From positions 90,230 through 154,229 of the forward strand of contig JBBINR010000003.1 in NCBI GenBank assembly GCA_037443785.1: 64,000 nt of DNA, in the 5' to 3' direction. Below, one piece after another: positions 43,260 through 52,267 of this stretch (its first letter is position 1; every line of letters begins with the position of its first letter). The notes beneath the pieces were generated by a model that was not told where the DNA came from, searched no databases, and saw only the letters and a program-made list of their open reading frames with translations. The translations under genes were made by a program, and so were the position numbers. This DNA is from JAQUOA01 sp037443785. GTDB lineage: Bacteria; Bacteroidota; Ignavibacteria; UBA10030; UBA8401.

Positions 43260-44933
43260 TTAACCGGGAAGTTTTGGTTCTACAAATATAACCTTTTCCC
43301 GCTCAATAACCACTGTGCCGGCAGGAACGCCTTTTGGTTTTCTCACATATTTTTTCTCGGTCATTGCAACGGGAACATTTTTTGCATTTTTCATTTTGCT
43401 GTAATACGCAGCAATGGATGCCGTTTGTTCGATCGCTTTTTTTGACGGCTCGCCGTTTCCGGTGCCGATTTTCAACACAACATGCGATCCGCTGGAACCG
43501 CGTGCGTGGAACCATAAGTCGTTCGGCTTTGCAAACTTTACTGTCAGCAAATCGTTATTCTCGCTGCTTTTGCCTGCATAGACAGTAAATCCGCCTTCGA
43601 CGGTAAATATCTTAAATGGAGGAAGTTCTTCTTGTTCTTTTTCAGTCATATATCCAAGCTGGTGAAGCTGAGTGTTCTTTGAGTTTAAAAAACTTTTTAA
43701 TGAAATGCTGTCGGCAATTTCTTCCACTGCGCTCAACAGCGGAGAAAGCATTTCCGATTGGCGGCGAAGAAAGTCCAGCCGCGTCTGCGCTTCTTCTTTT
43801 GCAGCTTTTGATTTTTTCGCTTTGTCAAAATACCGTTCAGCATTCTGAGCGGGAGAAAGGGACTGTTCCAACGGGATCGATATCATTTCTTGAGAAAAAA
43901 AAATATTTTCCACTTCAACATCCTTCATTCCTTTTTTTACGCGGTGAAGATTTGCCATTAACAGCTTTGCAAAGAGTTCGTACTGTTCGCCGCGGGATGA
44001 CACCGATACTTCCTGCACGATCTTTTCCATCGTGCGGTTGTTTTTCTCGATTTCTTTTTTCAGCCAATAAATAAGATCATTTTTCTGCGTATGGAGCGAA
44101 TCCGATGAACGCGAAAAGCTGATGAATCGCTGTATGGCTGAGAACAGATCGCTGTATTCTTCTCTTCGATATTCAGAAAGATGATTCAACGGAATGAGCG
44201 AAAGCGAAATTGGAGTTTTGTCATCAAAATAGATCACCGGCGTTGTTTTTCGTGTTTGCAGCAGGAGCGCAATAACTTTTTCTATTTCATTATAGAGAGC
44301 AATGCGTTCAGCGGTTGTCAGCTGAGAAGCCGGTTTTTCGCCCGCAATTTTTGCGTTGCAAAGAATCTCTTTTACGAATGCCGTTCCAAGCTTTGGGGAT
44401 TGTTTTTTCAAAATTACACTGACCGTAGATTCTGCATTCATTGCGGAAAGAAATTCGTCCTTTGGCGGAAGGAAATTTTCTGCGGCAATCGACAGGAATT
44501 TTTTTTGCATCTGGCGCTTTGCTCCAACGACTTCCTTTTTTTCCAAGAATGCATCGAGTATTGTTCCGGTTTCATCCATAAGCACTACATTCGCTCTTGC
44601 GCCGAACATTTCTGCTGCCAGCCATAGATTCTCCGAAAATCTTATCGACACAATGCGATCCGAAATAGCGACGTAGATTTCGTCAACATGTTTATCTGTG
44701 AGAGCCGGAAAAAGATCGACAGAGTTTTGTTTTGCACGCATCATCCCGCGTCGCGCGATGATGGAGTTATTCCGTGCTATGCAGGATATTGTCACGGTGA
44801 ACGGTTCCGGTGTATAGAAAACAATGGAGAGCGTATTCTTTTCTTGTGAATAGACTTCCGCAACGACGGCACCCTGTAATGCCGTGTTCAATTCCCGTGA
44901 GAGATGAAGGAGTGTAAAATAATTCGAAAGCAT
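43260..44933 (-). CDS. NFACT-family protein (RqcH/Rqc2 homologue)
   Basis: About 557 residues. The N-terminal NFACT-N domain ends in the ISDRIVSIRF stretch with the conserved Asp-Arg, two helical coiled-coil regions follow (~270-400), and the NFACT-R domain has KPNDLWFHARGSSGSHVVLK and IAAYYSKMKNAKNVPVAMTEKKYVRKPKG. RqcH binds stalled large ribosomal subunits and adds C-terminal alanine tails that mark the nascent chain for proteolysis. Probably cotranscribed with the receiver-DHp gene. Confidence 0.93.
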   Translation of the reverse strand: MLSNYFTLLHLSRELNTALQGAVVAEVYSQEKNTLSIVFYTPEPFTVTISCIARNNSIIARRGMMRAKQNSVDLFPALTDKHVDEIYVAISDRIVSIRFSENLWLAAEMFGARANVVLMDETGTILDAFLEKKEVVGAKRQMQKKFLSIAAENFLPPKDEFLSAMNAESTVSVILKKQSPKLGTAFVKEILCNAKIAGEKPASQLTTAERIALYNEIEKVIALLLQTRKTTPVIYFDDKTPISLSLIPLNHLSEYRREEYSDLFSAIQRFISFSRSSDSLHTQKNDLIYWLKKEIEKNNRTMEKIVQEVSVSSRGEQYELFAKLLMANLHRVKKGMKDVEVENIFFSQEMISIPLEQSLSPAQNAERYFDKAKKSKAAKEEAQTRLDFLRRQSEMLSPLLSAVEEIADSISLKSFLNSKNTQLHQLGYMTEKEQEELPPFKIFTVEGGFTVYAGKSSENNDLLTVKFAKPNDLWFHARGSSGSHVVLKIGTGNGEPSKKAIEQTASIAAYYSKMKNAKNVPVAMTEKKYVRKPKGVPAGTVVIEREKVIFVEPKLPG

Positions 44934-44974
44934 GGAAAAAGATACGAAAAGTGCAGGGGAGTTGCTTTAAAAAT

Positions 44975-45005
44975 AAGCGTTCCCAACCGAAGGCCGGGAA
45001 CGCTT
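44975..45005 (-). terminator. Intrinsic terminator downstream of the SRPBCC gene
   Basis: AAGCGTTCCC (44975-44984) and GGGAACGCTT (44996-45005) form a perfect 10-bp stem. Read on the minus strand it is followed by ATTTTTAAA, fitting a terminator for the SRPBCC gene that ends at 45035. Confidence 0.8.
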
Positions 45006-45034
45006 GTACGATATATTATTGATTCTGCGCTTGT

Positions 45035-45481
45035 TTATTTTTTTCTGTCCGGTTCCCCTTTGCCTTCGGTCAATAATTTGAACAGACTTCCTTTAATAAA
45101 TTGATTCCAGCCGCTGGCACAGCCGTTGTAACATTCAATTTCAGGAACCAAACCGATGTGAGTAAAATCGACTTGCGTAGATTTGCCTTTCGTAAAAATT
45201 TCAAAATTTATTTTTGTGCCCTGCCACTCTTTTTTGTCTTTCACCCATGTAAGGTTGCAATCAGTTACCAGCCACGTTATTTTTTTGTCGGGCACAAGAT
45301 CAACAATCTTAATGACGAACGAGTCTCCAAAAACAAAATGAATTGTAAACACATCATTCAGCTTTTCGGAGCCGCCTTCGATATTTTGCGACCACCATTG
45401 TGAAATGCTGTTAATGCGCGTGAATGCTTCATGTGCCGTTGCATTAACTGTAATGCTTGCCGTATAATCTTGTCTTTTCAT
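45035..45481 (-). CDS. SRPBCC/AHSA1-like protein (paralogue 1)
   Basis: About 148 residues. Begins MKRQDYTASITVNATAHEAFTRI and shows the START/AHSA1 pattern W-W..I.G....V.F.F.F, with THIGLVPEIECYNGCASGWNQFI near the end. Such small hydrophobic-pocket proteins bind lipids or other ligands. A closely similar protein is encoded just upstream, so this looks like a tandem duplication. Confidence 0.83.
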   Translation of the reverse strand: MKRQDYTASITVNATAHEAFTRINSISQWWSQNIEGGSEKLNDVFTIHFVFGDSFVIKIVDLVPDKKITWLVTDCNLTWVKDKKEWQGTKINFEIFTKGKSTQVDFTHIGLVPEIECYNGCASGWNQFIKGSLFKLLTEGKGEPDRKK

Positions 45482-45534
45482 TTTCTTTAGGCTCCATTTA
45501 TTTTTTTCTCATTTACCACCGATTTTCTTGCTGT

Positions 45535-46026
45535 TCACTTTACCGAAGATCCAAGTTTTTTTTCATTTTCTGTCCTCGGTTTACCCGTGGCATTGGGTTG
45601 GCCTTTACCTGTGGTGATCAGACTGTATAAACTATCATGGATATAATTGCTCCATGCATCCTTGCAAATTTCGTAACATTCATATTGCGGAACTAAGCCG
45701 AGGTGAGTAAAGCAGAGTTGTGTTTTGTTCCCCTTCTTAGAAATTTCAAAACAGATCTTTGTGCCTGTCCATTCACTTTGGTCTTTCGTAAACTTAAAAT
45801 AGTTGTTCATCACACGCCAAACAATTTTTTCGTTCGGGAGGACTTCTATTAATTTTATCCGGCACTGATGAACATCTTCGTAATGATAGGTAAACTCATC
45901 ATTGAGTGTGTTTGTATTCCCTTCAATTTCTTTCGACCACCATCCGCGAACATTATTGACGGCATTGAATACTTCGTGTGGAGTTTGGTCTACTAACAAG
46001 GTTGTGGTAAAATCTGGCAGAGTCAT
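45535..46026 (-). CDS. SRPBCC/AHSA1-like protein (paralogue 2)
   Basis: About 163 residues with the same layout: TLLVDQTPHEVFNAVNNVRGWWSKEIEG and THLGLVPQYECYEICKDAWSNYI. It shares its pattern with the neighbouring paralogue. AAGGAAAG precedes ATG 46026; an ATG at 46047 is less likely. Transcribed divergently from a GlxA-type regulator with a 135-bp gap, a common arrangement for a regulated target. Confidence 0.83.
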   Translation of the reverse strand: MTLPDFTTTLLVDQTPHEVFNAVNNVRGWWSKEIEGNTNTLNDEFTYHYEDVHQCRIKLIEVLPNEKIVWRVMNNYFKFTKDQSEWTGTKICFEISKKGNKTQLCFTHLGLVPQYECYEICKDAWSNYIHDSLYSLITTGKGQPNATGKPRTENEKKLGSSVK

Positions 46027-46161
46027 TTTCTTTCCTTTATTGTTCATACTCTTGGATCAAATATATTATCTCACTATTACTTTGTCGAGGTGTAAAATGG
46101 ACTTTGTGGCGGGTTGATTTGGACATGGCAGATTTATTATCTTTATGAAAAAGGAATTCCA

Positions 46162-47214
46162 ATGAAACATCTTACCATCGTCGTTCCTAACGGACAGAAC
46201 AATTTAAGCAGTATTGTGGGTGCGTATAAAATTTTTACCCGAGCCAATGAGTATTGGAAGGGGCTTGGCAGAAAGGAGTTGTTTACCATCCAGTTAGCAG
46301 GCATTTCAAAACGCGTGGAATTCTATAACGGCTTATTTGCCGTGAAGCCGCACACAAACATTTCAGCTATATCCAAAACCAATCTCATCATTATTCCTTC
46401 GTTGAATCATAATTATCATGATGCGGTGAAAGGAAACAGGGTGCTGATTGACTGGATTAAGAAACATTATAAACGCGGCACTGAAATAGCCAGCATATGT
46501 ACGGGCGCGTTTATGCTCGCGTCGTCAGGCCTGCTGGATGGAAAAAGCTGCTCCACGCATTGGGCCGCTGCGGATAATTTCCGGCGGATGTTTCCCAAAG
46601 TAAATTTACAAACCGATAGATTGATTACTGATGAGCATGGAATTTATACCAATGGGGGAGCGTATTCTTTCCTGAACCTGATGATGTATCTTGTAGAGAA
46701 GTATTATAACAGGGAGACGGCAATTTATTGTTCCAAGGTATTTCAGATTGAAATGGACAGGCAGAGCCAATCGGCATTTACCATTTTTACAGGACAGAAA
46801 CAGCACGGAGATGAAATGGTGAATAAAGCACAAACATATATTGAAAGCACACTGCATGAAAAAATATCTGTTGAACATTTATCGTCTAAGTTTTATGTCA
46901 GCAGGCGAAATTTTGACAGACGCTTTATCAAAGCGACTGGAAATACTCCTCTCGAATATTCGCAGCGGGTAAAAATTGAATCGGCAAAAAGAGCATTTGA
47001 AACCAGCCGCAAAACAATTCATGAAGTGATGTATGCCGTTGGATATTCGGATGTGAAGGCGTTTCGTGAAGTGTTTAGAAAAATTACGGGACTATCACCT
47101 TTAGCGTACAGAAACAGATACAATAAAGAGGCAGTGGTGCGGCGTTTGGTGAGGGTACCGGCAAGGGGGCAACATTTTGTTTCATCTTTTGTACGGTTGC
47201 AACCTCACAATTGA
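46162..47214 (+). CDS. GlxA-type AraC-family transcriptional regulator
   Basis: About 350 residues. The N-terminal DJ-1/PfpI-like domain (~1-190) has IASICTGAFMLASSGLLDGK with the elbow Cys. The C-terminal AraC/XylS domain has two helix-turn-helix units: ISVEHLSSKFYVSRRNFDRRF, and IHEVMYAVGYSDVKAFREVF followed by GLSPLAYRNRY. AAGGAATTCC precedes ATG 46162. Divergent from the two SRPBCC genes, which are its likely targets. Confidence 0.92.
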   Translation: MKHLTIVVPNGQNNLSSIVGAYKIFTRANEYWKGLGRKELFTIQLAGISKRVEFYNGLFAVKPHTNISAISKTNLIIIPSLNHNYHDAVKGNRVLIDWIKKHYKRGTEIASICTGAFMLASSGLLDGKSCSTHWAAADNFRRMFPKVNLQTDRLITDEHGIYTNGGAYSFLNLMMYLVEKYYNRETAIYCSKVFQIEMDRQSQSAFTIFTGQKQHGDEMVNKAQTYIESTLHEKISVEHLSSKFYVSRRNFDRRFIKATGNTPLEYSQRVKIESAKRAFETSRKTIHEVMYAVGYSDVKAFREVFRKITGLSPLAYRNRYNKEAVVRRLVRVPARGQHFVSSFVRLQPHN

Positions 47215-47243
47215 GTGACTGGTTGGGGCGCATTACAATTCAA

Positions 47244-47849
47244 TTATTTTATTTCGACAAGCCGATGTTCTTTAAAGATTCCCAATGTTATCCCAGCGTT
47301 ATAGTAGCCATAGTTTACGATACCGCTATCTTTTTTAATAGTAACGCCTTCTACAAAGTTACCAAATATAATTGTTGAAATTGAATCTTTGGTATAAAAC
47401 CGCTTAAAGTCTTTTGGGAATGAAAATGAAAACGTGGTCAGGTTATTTCCAATCGTAAGTTGTGAGGAATATTTATCCTCGCAAATGAAAAAATTATTGT
47501 GTTTAACAAGTTGTGACGATGCAGAATCATAGTAGACTTGGGAAATAGTGTATTTATATAAACTCACTTCATCGTTTGAAGAATCTTCTTTAGAAATCAC
47601 TTTCCAATACAATCTGCCTGAGGATTTTCCGAAGCTATAGCCACCCATCACACTTCCTGCATAAAAGCTTTCAACAAAAGTAAAAGTAAATTCTCTGCCG
47701 ATGTTCAATGGGAAAAAATCATCGTAAGGGGAAACAATTTTTTTCTCTTCAGATTCAACGGAGACAACCGTATTTTTCTTACAGTTCATCGATGTAATCA
47801 CACAGATGCTGCATACGAGCAGTGCACAATATTTTGCGTTATGTTTCAT
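47244..47849 (-). CDS. Predicted lipoprotein of unknown function
   Basis: About 201 residues from ATG 47849, which starts a lipoprotein signal (ALLVCSICVITSMNCKK). Upstream in-frame ATGs would add up to 33 residues before it. The mature part has FFPLNIGREFTFTFVESFY and YWKVISKED-type beta stretches common in FCB lipoproteins, but I cannot name a family. It stands alone on the minus strand. Confidence 0.65.
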   Translation of the reverse strand: MKHNAKYCALLVCSICVITSMNCKKNTVVSVESEEKKIVSPYDDFFPLNIGREFTFTFVESFYAGSVMGGYSFGKSSGRLYWKVISKEDSSNDEVSLYKYTISQVYYDSASSQLVKHNNFFICEDKYSSQLTIGNNLTTFSFSFPKDFKRFYTKDSISTIIFGNFVEGVTIKKDSGIVNYGYYNAGITLGIFKEHRLVEIK

Positions 47850-48058
47850 TTGTCGTGATAGGTGAACATTTTTATAATACGTCGTTTCATTCCTTGGCGG
47901 ATATTTTAAATATAAATATTTATTGATATTAAATGTGTTCATCAACAAAAAAACTTTTCATCAAAGAGTTGTTGCTCCGAATCATGGGCATTTATAAACA
48001 TCAGTGAAAGGAGGTGTTTGAAAGCAGAGGTCGAGAACAAATGAAATTGTGTTTGGTT

Positions 48059-48409
48059 CTACGATGAGCGTAAAAAATCTCCATCAATAATAAGCAGCTT
48101 CACCTGATTCTCTGCAACGGAACGATGTGAACTTAAGTCGTCCGAGACAATGTACGTCATTCCTTCTTTCAGAGTGTATCGTTCTCCGTTTTCGTGCTCT
48201 GTGATAAACTCGCCCTCAAGGCAGTGAACAATATGTCCTTTTTGACACCAATGATCCGCAATATACCCTTTGGAATATGTGACGATTCGAATTCGTAAAC
48301 CAGGAAGATCCAATGTATTCCACACTGCCGAACCTGTTTTGCCCCCATGGTGGGTTGCATTTATTTTTGTCCAATCGATAATTTGAAAAGGGATGTTGTG
48401 GTGTGTCAT
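48059..48409 (-). CDS. DHCW-motif cupin-fold protein
   Basis: About 116 residues. A single cupin domain with the ADHWCQKGHIVHCLEGEF motif that names this group. His residues in this stretch probably bind metal. The function of the family is not established. It is monocistronic, 130 bp after the pyrG terminator. Confidence 0.87.
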   Translation of the reverse strand: MTHHNIPFQIIDWTKINATHHGGKTGSAVWNTLDLPGLRIRIVTYSKGYIADHWCQKGHIVHCLEGEFITEHENGERYTLKEGMTYIVSDDLSSHRSVAENQVKLLIIDGDFLRSS

Positions 48410-48479
48410 GATTGTAAGTTGATCCTCGTATATCGCCCAATTTACTTGATTGGGAATGCGGTTGCAATATTTAAAAGTA

Positions 48480-48517
48480 AAGAATCTCCAAAGCTGTACA
48501 GCCGTGGAGATTCTTTT
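48480..48517 (-). terminator. Terminator after pyrG
   Basis: AAAGAATCTCCA (48480-48491) and TGGAGATTCTTT (48506-48517) form a 12-bp perfect stem with an inner palindrome GCTGTACAGC. On the minus strand it is followed by ACTTTTAAAT. It lies about 24 bp after the pyrG stop. Confidence 0.78.
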
Positions 48518-48540
48518 ACACCCTATTCTTTATTCTATAC

Positions 48541-50157
48541 CTATTTTGTCGCTTTGCTGTATACCACTGCTGCCTTCACAAAATCTCTAAAGAGAGGATG
48601 CGGATTAAGCGCGCGCGATTTTAATTCGGGATGAAACTGCCCGCCGACAAACCACGGGTGGTCTTTTAGTTCGGCAATTTCCACAAGATTTCCGTCGGGT
48701 GAAAGTCCGCTGAAGACCATTCCTTTTTCCTGCAACACTTTTCTGAACTTATTGTTCACTTCATAGCGGTGGCGATGGCGCTCGGAGATCAATTCTTTTT
48801 TGTATGCGGCGTGTGCTTTCGTTCCCTTTTGTAAAACGCACGGATATGCACCGAGACGCATTGTTCCGCCCATGTTCTTTACATTGCGCTGGTCTGCCAT
48901 CAGATCGATCACATTATTTTTTGTCTTTTTGAATTCCGTACTGTTTGCACCTTTTAATCCGCAGACGTTGCGCGCAAATTCGATGATAGCGCATTGCATG
49001 CCGAGGCAAATGCCGAAGAATGGAATTTTATTTTCGCGCACATATTGAATTGCCTTGATTTTCCCTTCGATGCCGCGAATGCCGAATCCCGGTGCTACCA
49101 GCAGTCCGCTGATTCCTTCGAGATGTTCATGCACATTGTGCTGATCGATCTCTTCAGCGCGGAGCCATTTTAAATCAACAGCAACGTCGTTATCCGCTCC
49201 GGCATGAATGAACGCTTCAGAAATACTTTTGTACGCATCTTTTAATTCCGTGTACTTTCCGACGAACCCAATCGTAACGCGGTCGCTCGGCTCTTTTACG
49301 CGATGAACAAAACGCGTCCACTTTCGCAGGTCGAGTTTGTTCGCTTTCAGATTTAACTTTTCGAGAACAATGTTGTCAAGTTTTTCTTTTTCAAAATGAA
49401 GCGGAAGTTCATAGATCGTTTCCACATCACGCCCTTCGATAACGGCATCGGTTTCGACGTTACAGAAGAGACCGATCTTTGCGCGTGTCTCGCGTGATAA
49501 GCGTTTTTCTGTCCGGCAAATAAGAATATCCGGCTGCATACCGATTTCGAGCAGCGTTTTCACACTGTGCTGTGTCGGTTTTGTTTTGATCTCGCCGGCG
49601 GCTTTGATGTACGGAATCAGCGTGACATGAATTGAAATCGCATTTCGTTTCCCGATCTGCAGCATGAATTGACGAATCGCTTCAAGAAAGGGAAGAGATT
49701 CGATATCGCCGACGGTTCCGCCGACTTCGGTGATGATTACATCGTATTTTCCTGTTGCCGCAAGCTGTCCCATTCGCCTTTTTATTTCATCCGTAATGTG
49801 CGGAATGACCTGCACGGTTGCCCCGAGATAATCACCGCGGCGTTCTTTGGAAATCACTTCGTAATAGATTTGTCCGGTCGTGGCGTTATTCATTTTTGAT
49901 GTATTCACATCAAGGAATCGTTCGTAATGTCCGAGATCGAGATCAGTCTCAGCACCGTCATCAGTCACATACACTTCGCCGTGCTGATACGGCGACATCG
50001 TTCCCGGATCGACATTGAGATACGGATCCATTTTTTGGATCGTTACACGCAGTCCGCGCGATTTGAGAAGTAAGCCGAGCGAAGCAGCGGCAATTCCTTT
50101 TCCGAGCGACGAAACGACACCGCCGGTGACAAATATATATTTTACATGCTGTGACAT
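48541..50157 (-). CDS. pyrG: CTP synthase
   Basis: About 538 residues, matching the family length. The N-terminal synthetase domain has YIFVTGGVVSSLGKGIAAAS and KMDPYLNVDPGTMSP. The C-terminal class I glutamine amidotransferase has the Cys nucleophile in FGICLGMQCAI and the His-Glu pair near VGGQFHPELKSR. It converts UTP and glutamine to CTP, which is also the cofactor for KdsB encoded upstream on the same strand. Confidence 0.97.
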   Translation of the reverse strand: MSQHVKYIFVTGGVVSSLGKGIAAASLGLLLKSRGLRVTIQKMDPYLNVDPGTMSPYQHGEVYVTDDGAETDLDLGHYERFLDVNTSKMNNATTGQIYYEVISKERRGDYLGATVQVIPHITDEIKRRMGQLAATGKYDVIITEVGGTVGDIESLPFLEAIRQFMLQIGKRNAISIHVTLIPYIKAAGEIKTKPTQHSVKTLLEIGMQPDILICRTEKRLSRETRAKIGLFCNVETDAVIEGRDVETIYELPLHFEKEKLDNIVLEKLNLKANKLDLRKWTRFVHRVKEPSDRVTIGFVGKYTELKDAYKSISEAFIHAGADNDVAVDLKWLRAEEIDQHNVHEHLEGISGLLVAPGFGIRGIEGKIKAIQYVRENKIPFFGICLGMQCAIIEFARNVCGLKGANSTEFKKTKNNVIDLMADQRNVKNMGGTMRLGAYPCVLQKGTKAHAAYKKELISERHRHRYEVNNKFRKVLQEKGMVFSGLSPDGNLVEIAELKDHPWFVGGQFHPELKSRALNPHPLFRDFVKAAVVYSKATK

Positions 50158-50265
50158 AGTGATTCAGGTTTAGTGGTGAAAAAAAATTCTTTTGAAATAC
50201 AGCGCTATGCCAGATATCGACTTGCAGATTGAATACTGGCATCTCTTTAGTAACAATTTGAAAAT

Positions 50266-50292
50266 CTGGATTCCGGCATTCGCCGGCATGAC
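50266..50292. repeat. REP-like palindrome between kdsB and pyrG
   Basis: CTGGATTCCGGCATTCGCC runs into GGCATGAC, forming a CCGGC-ATTC-GCCGG hairpin with outer arms that resemble the widespread intergenic element with a GTCAT-CCGGC...GCCGGAATCCAG form. A second inversion, ATGCCAG/CTGGCAT (50207-50242), lies next to it. It may act as a weak terminator for kdsB. Confidence 0.5.
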
Positions 50293-50298
50293 TATCCT

Positions 50299-51042
50299 TT
50301 AACGGTTCAAATACTCAACAACTTTTTGCAAATCTTCCGGCGTATCGACAGGCATCGATTCATACTTTGTAACGACACATTTTATTGTGTATCCATTTTC
50401 CAGCACACGAAGCTGTTCCAATTTTTCTGCATTCTCTAACGGCGATTGCGGAAGCAAAGTATATTTCTGAAGAAAATCCGCACGATACGCATAAATGCCG
50501 AAATGTTTGTAGAGCGTCGTTTCTTTCGGCCATTCCGCGGCAATCTTTGTATCGCGCACATGCGGAATAGGCGACCGGCTGAAATACATTGCATATCGAT
50601 TATTATCGAGCACGACTTTGACAATATTTGGATTGAAAATATCATCAGCCGACGAAATCTTTTTTACCGCGGTCGCGACAACCGCATAATCATCGTCGAT
50701 CAATGCCTGGATTGTTTGATCAATCAACTTCGGATCGATGAGCGGTTCGTCGCCTTGGATATTCACAACAATATCTGCAGATAAATTTTTGGCAACATAG
50801 GCGATGCGGTCGCTCCCGCTTTGAATAGTAACGGGAGTCATGATAACAACTCCGCCAAATGTTTTAACCGCCTCTTCAATACGAACATCATCGGTGGCAA
50901 CAACAACATCGGTGATGAGCGACGATTTTTTTGCCTGCTCGTACACACGCTGCACCATTGGTTTGCCGCAAATATCTACCAGCGGTTTTGCCGGAAGCCG
51001 TGTCGATGCGTAGCGCGAAGGAATGATGCCGATGATTTTCAT
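50299..51042 (-). CDS. kdsB: 3-deoxy-manno-octulosonate cytidylyltransferase
   Basis: About 247 residues starting MKIIGIIPSRYASTRLPAKPL, the classical KdsB N-terminus. KPMVQRVYEQA, VVATDDVRI, VNIQGDEPLIDP and IPHVRD are conserved. It activates KDO as CMP-KDO for the LPS inner core, implying a LPS-bearing outer membrane. ATG 51042 is preferred over an upstream ATG at 51150, which would add a non-homologous leader. Confidence 0.95.
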   Translation of the reverse strand: MKIIGIIPSRYASTRLPAKPLVDICGKPMVQRVYEQAKKSSLITDVVVATDDVRIEEAVKTFGGVVIMTPVTIQSGSDRIAYVAKNLSADIVVNIQGDEPLIDPKLIDQTIQALIDDDYAVVATAVKKISSADDIFNPNIVKVVLDNNRYAMYFSRSPIPHVRDTKIAAEWPKETTLYKHFGIYAYRADFLQKYTLLPQSPLENAEKLEQLRVLENGYTIKCVVTKYESMPVDTPEDLQKVVEYLNR

Positions 51043-51165
51043 AGTATTGTACCTGTCACTGCAAACGAATGTTTTTTTTGAGTGCAGCAATCTGTTATAA
51101 CCATTAAGACGGCTTTGTCTCTTTGACAAAAAAATCAGAGTTCCCTGCACTGACTAAATTTCTTT

Positions 51166-51453
51166 TTATCCGATGACTTTCGGGACTTTAAAATGCTCGT
51201 CCGTTTTGTCTGGAGCATTCTTCAATGCTTCATCTGTTGATGTTGACGGTTTTACCTTGTCTTCCCGAAAAACATTTTCCAATTTAATCACTTGCGACAG
51301 CGGCTCAACATTCGTTGTGTCCAACGAATTCAACTGTTCCATGTATTTTAAAATATCATTGAACTGATGGAAAAATTTTTCCTTTTGTTCATCGGTGAAT
51401 TCCAGTTTTGCAAGTTTCGCAATATGGTCGACATCTTTTAGTGTGACGGACAT
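51166..51453 (-). CDS. gatC: Aspartyl/glutamyl-tRNA amidotransferase subunit C
   Basis: About 95 residues: MSVTLKDVDHIAKLAKLEFT, LKYMEQLNSLDTTNVEPLSQV and VFREDKV, closing with DEHFKVPKVIG, all typical of GatC. It stabilises GatA in the complex that amidates Glu-tRNA(Gln) or Asp-tRNA(Asn). gatA and gatB are not in the window. It starts 7 bp after the methyltransferase stop. Confidence 0.94.
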   Translation of the reverse strand: MSVTLKDVDHIAKLAKLEFTDEQKEKFFHQFNDILKYMEQLNSLDTTNVEPLSQVIKLENVFREDKVKPSTSTDEALKNAPDKTDEHFKVPKVIG

Positions 51454-51460
51454 AACTTCC

Positions 51461-52267
51461 TCATGATACGATAACGATTCCGACCTGATACAGATCGACA
51501 GAATATTTTACTCTTGGATGCATAACAATTTTTTTCCACGCATGTTTCATCCCCGCCGACCAATGAATATCGTCAAAGACAACGATAGCATTGTTCATCA
51601 GCGACGGAAGCAGTTGTTCAAAATACTTCAGCGTTGCATTCCCTTCGTGATGTCCGTCGATAAAAACATAGTCAAACGGTTGATACTTGTTGATCACGGA
51701 TGGAAGTGTATCAGAAAATTTTCCAACAATGCTCGTAATATTGTCGTATCCAAGCGATGCAAAATTCTTTTGAGCGATTTCAGCCAGCGTTTGCGCACCT
51801 TCCATGGTCACTATTGTGCCGCTGTTATTTAATTTCAATGCAGCGGCTTGATACAACGTTGAAACACCGAGACATGTTCCAAATTCGAGACATTGTTTCG
51901 GCGACATTCTTTCTATAATAAAAAAAAGCAGCAACGACCAGCGATACGGTTTGCTTGATGAGAGTGCAACTTCTCCTAGCGTGCGATGAACGACCGTTCC
52001 ATTGAGGGGGTCTGCATGAGCGCCGTAATCGATAATGTCAATCGTATTGCGCGACTCGTTGAGCATTCGCCGCATGATTTCGATGTCGGAAACGCGATTT
52101 TTTTCATCATCACTCAAACTTCCGCTGAACGCATCGCGGATACTGTCGGCGAGCGTCATTGCCTGATAATCTTTTGTTGATTCAAGAAAGCGGAGCGCAC
52201 TAAACACATACGGGCGAACGGCAATATCCTGAATTTGAAACGCAAGATGTGTCAACATTGCGTTCAC
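51461..52267 (-). CDS. Class I SAM-dependent methyltransferase (O-methyltransferase-like)
   Basis: About 268 residues from a GTG that overlaps the plsC stop by 4 bp (GTGA); an ATG three codons later is possible. SAM site CLEFGTCLGVSTLYQAAAL, an acidic GTIVTMEGAQ, and DYVFIDGHHEGNATLKYFEQLLP, as in Methyltransf_24/O-methyltransferase proteins. The N-terminal ~80 residues are a helical extension. The substrate is not known. It lies between plsC and gatC in the same operon. Confidence 0.85.
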   Translation of the reverse strand: MNAMLTHLAFQIQDIAVRPYVFSALRFLESTKDYQAMTLADSIRDAFSGSLSDDEKNRVSDIEIMRRMLNESRNTIDIIDYGAHADPLNGTVVHRTLGEVALSSSKPYRWSLLLFFIIERMSPKQCLEFGTCLGVSTLYQAAALKLNNSGTIVTMEGAQTLAEIAQKNFASLGYDNITSIVGKFSDTLPSVINKYQPFDYVFIDGHHEGNATLKYFEQLLPSLMNNAIVVFDDIHWSAGMKHAWKKIVMHPRVKYSVDLYQVGIVIVS

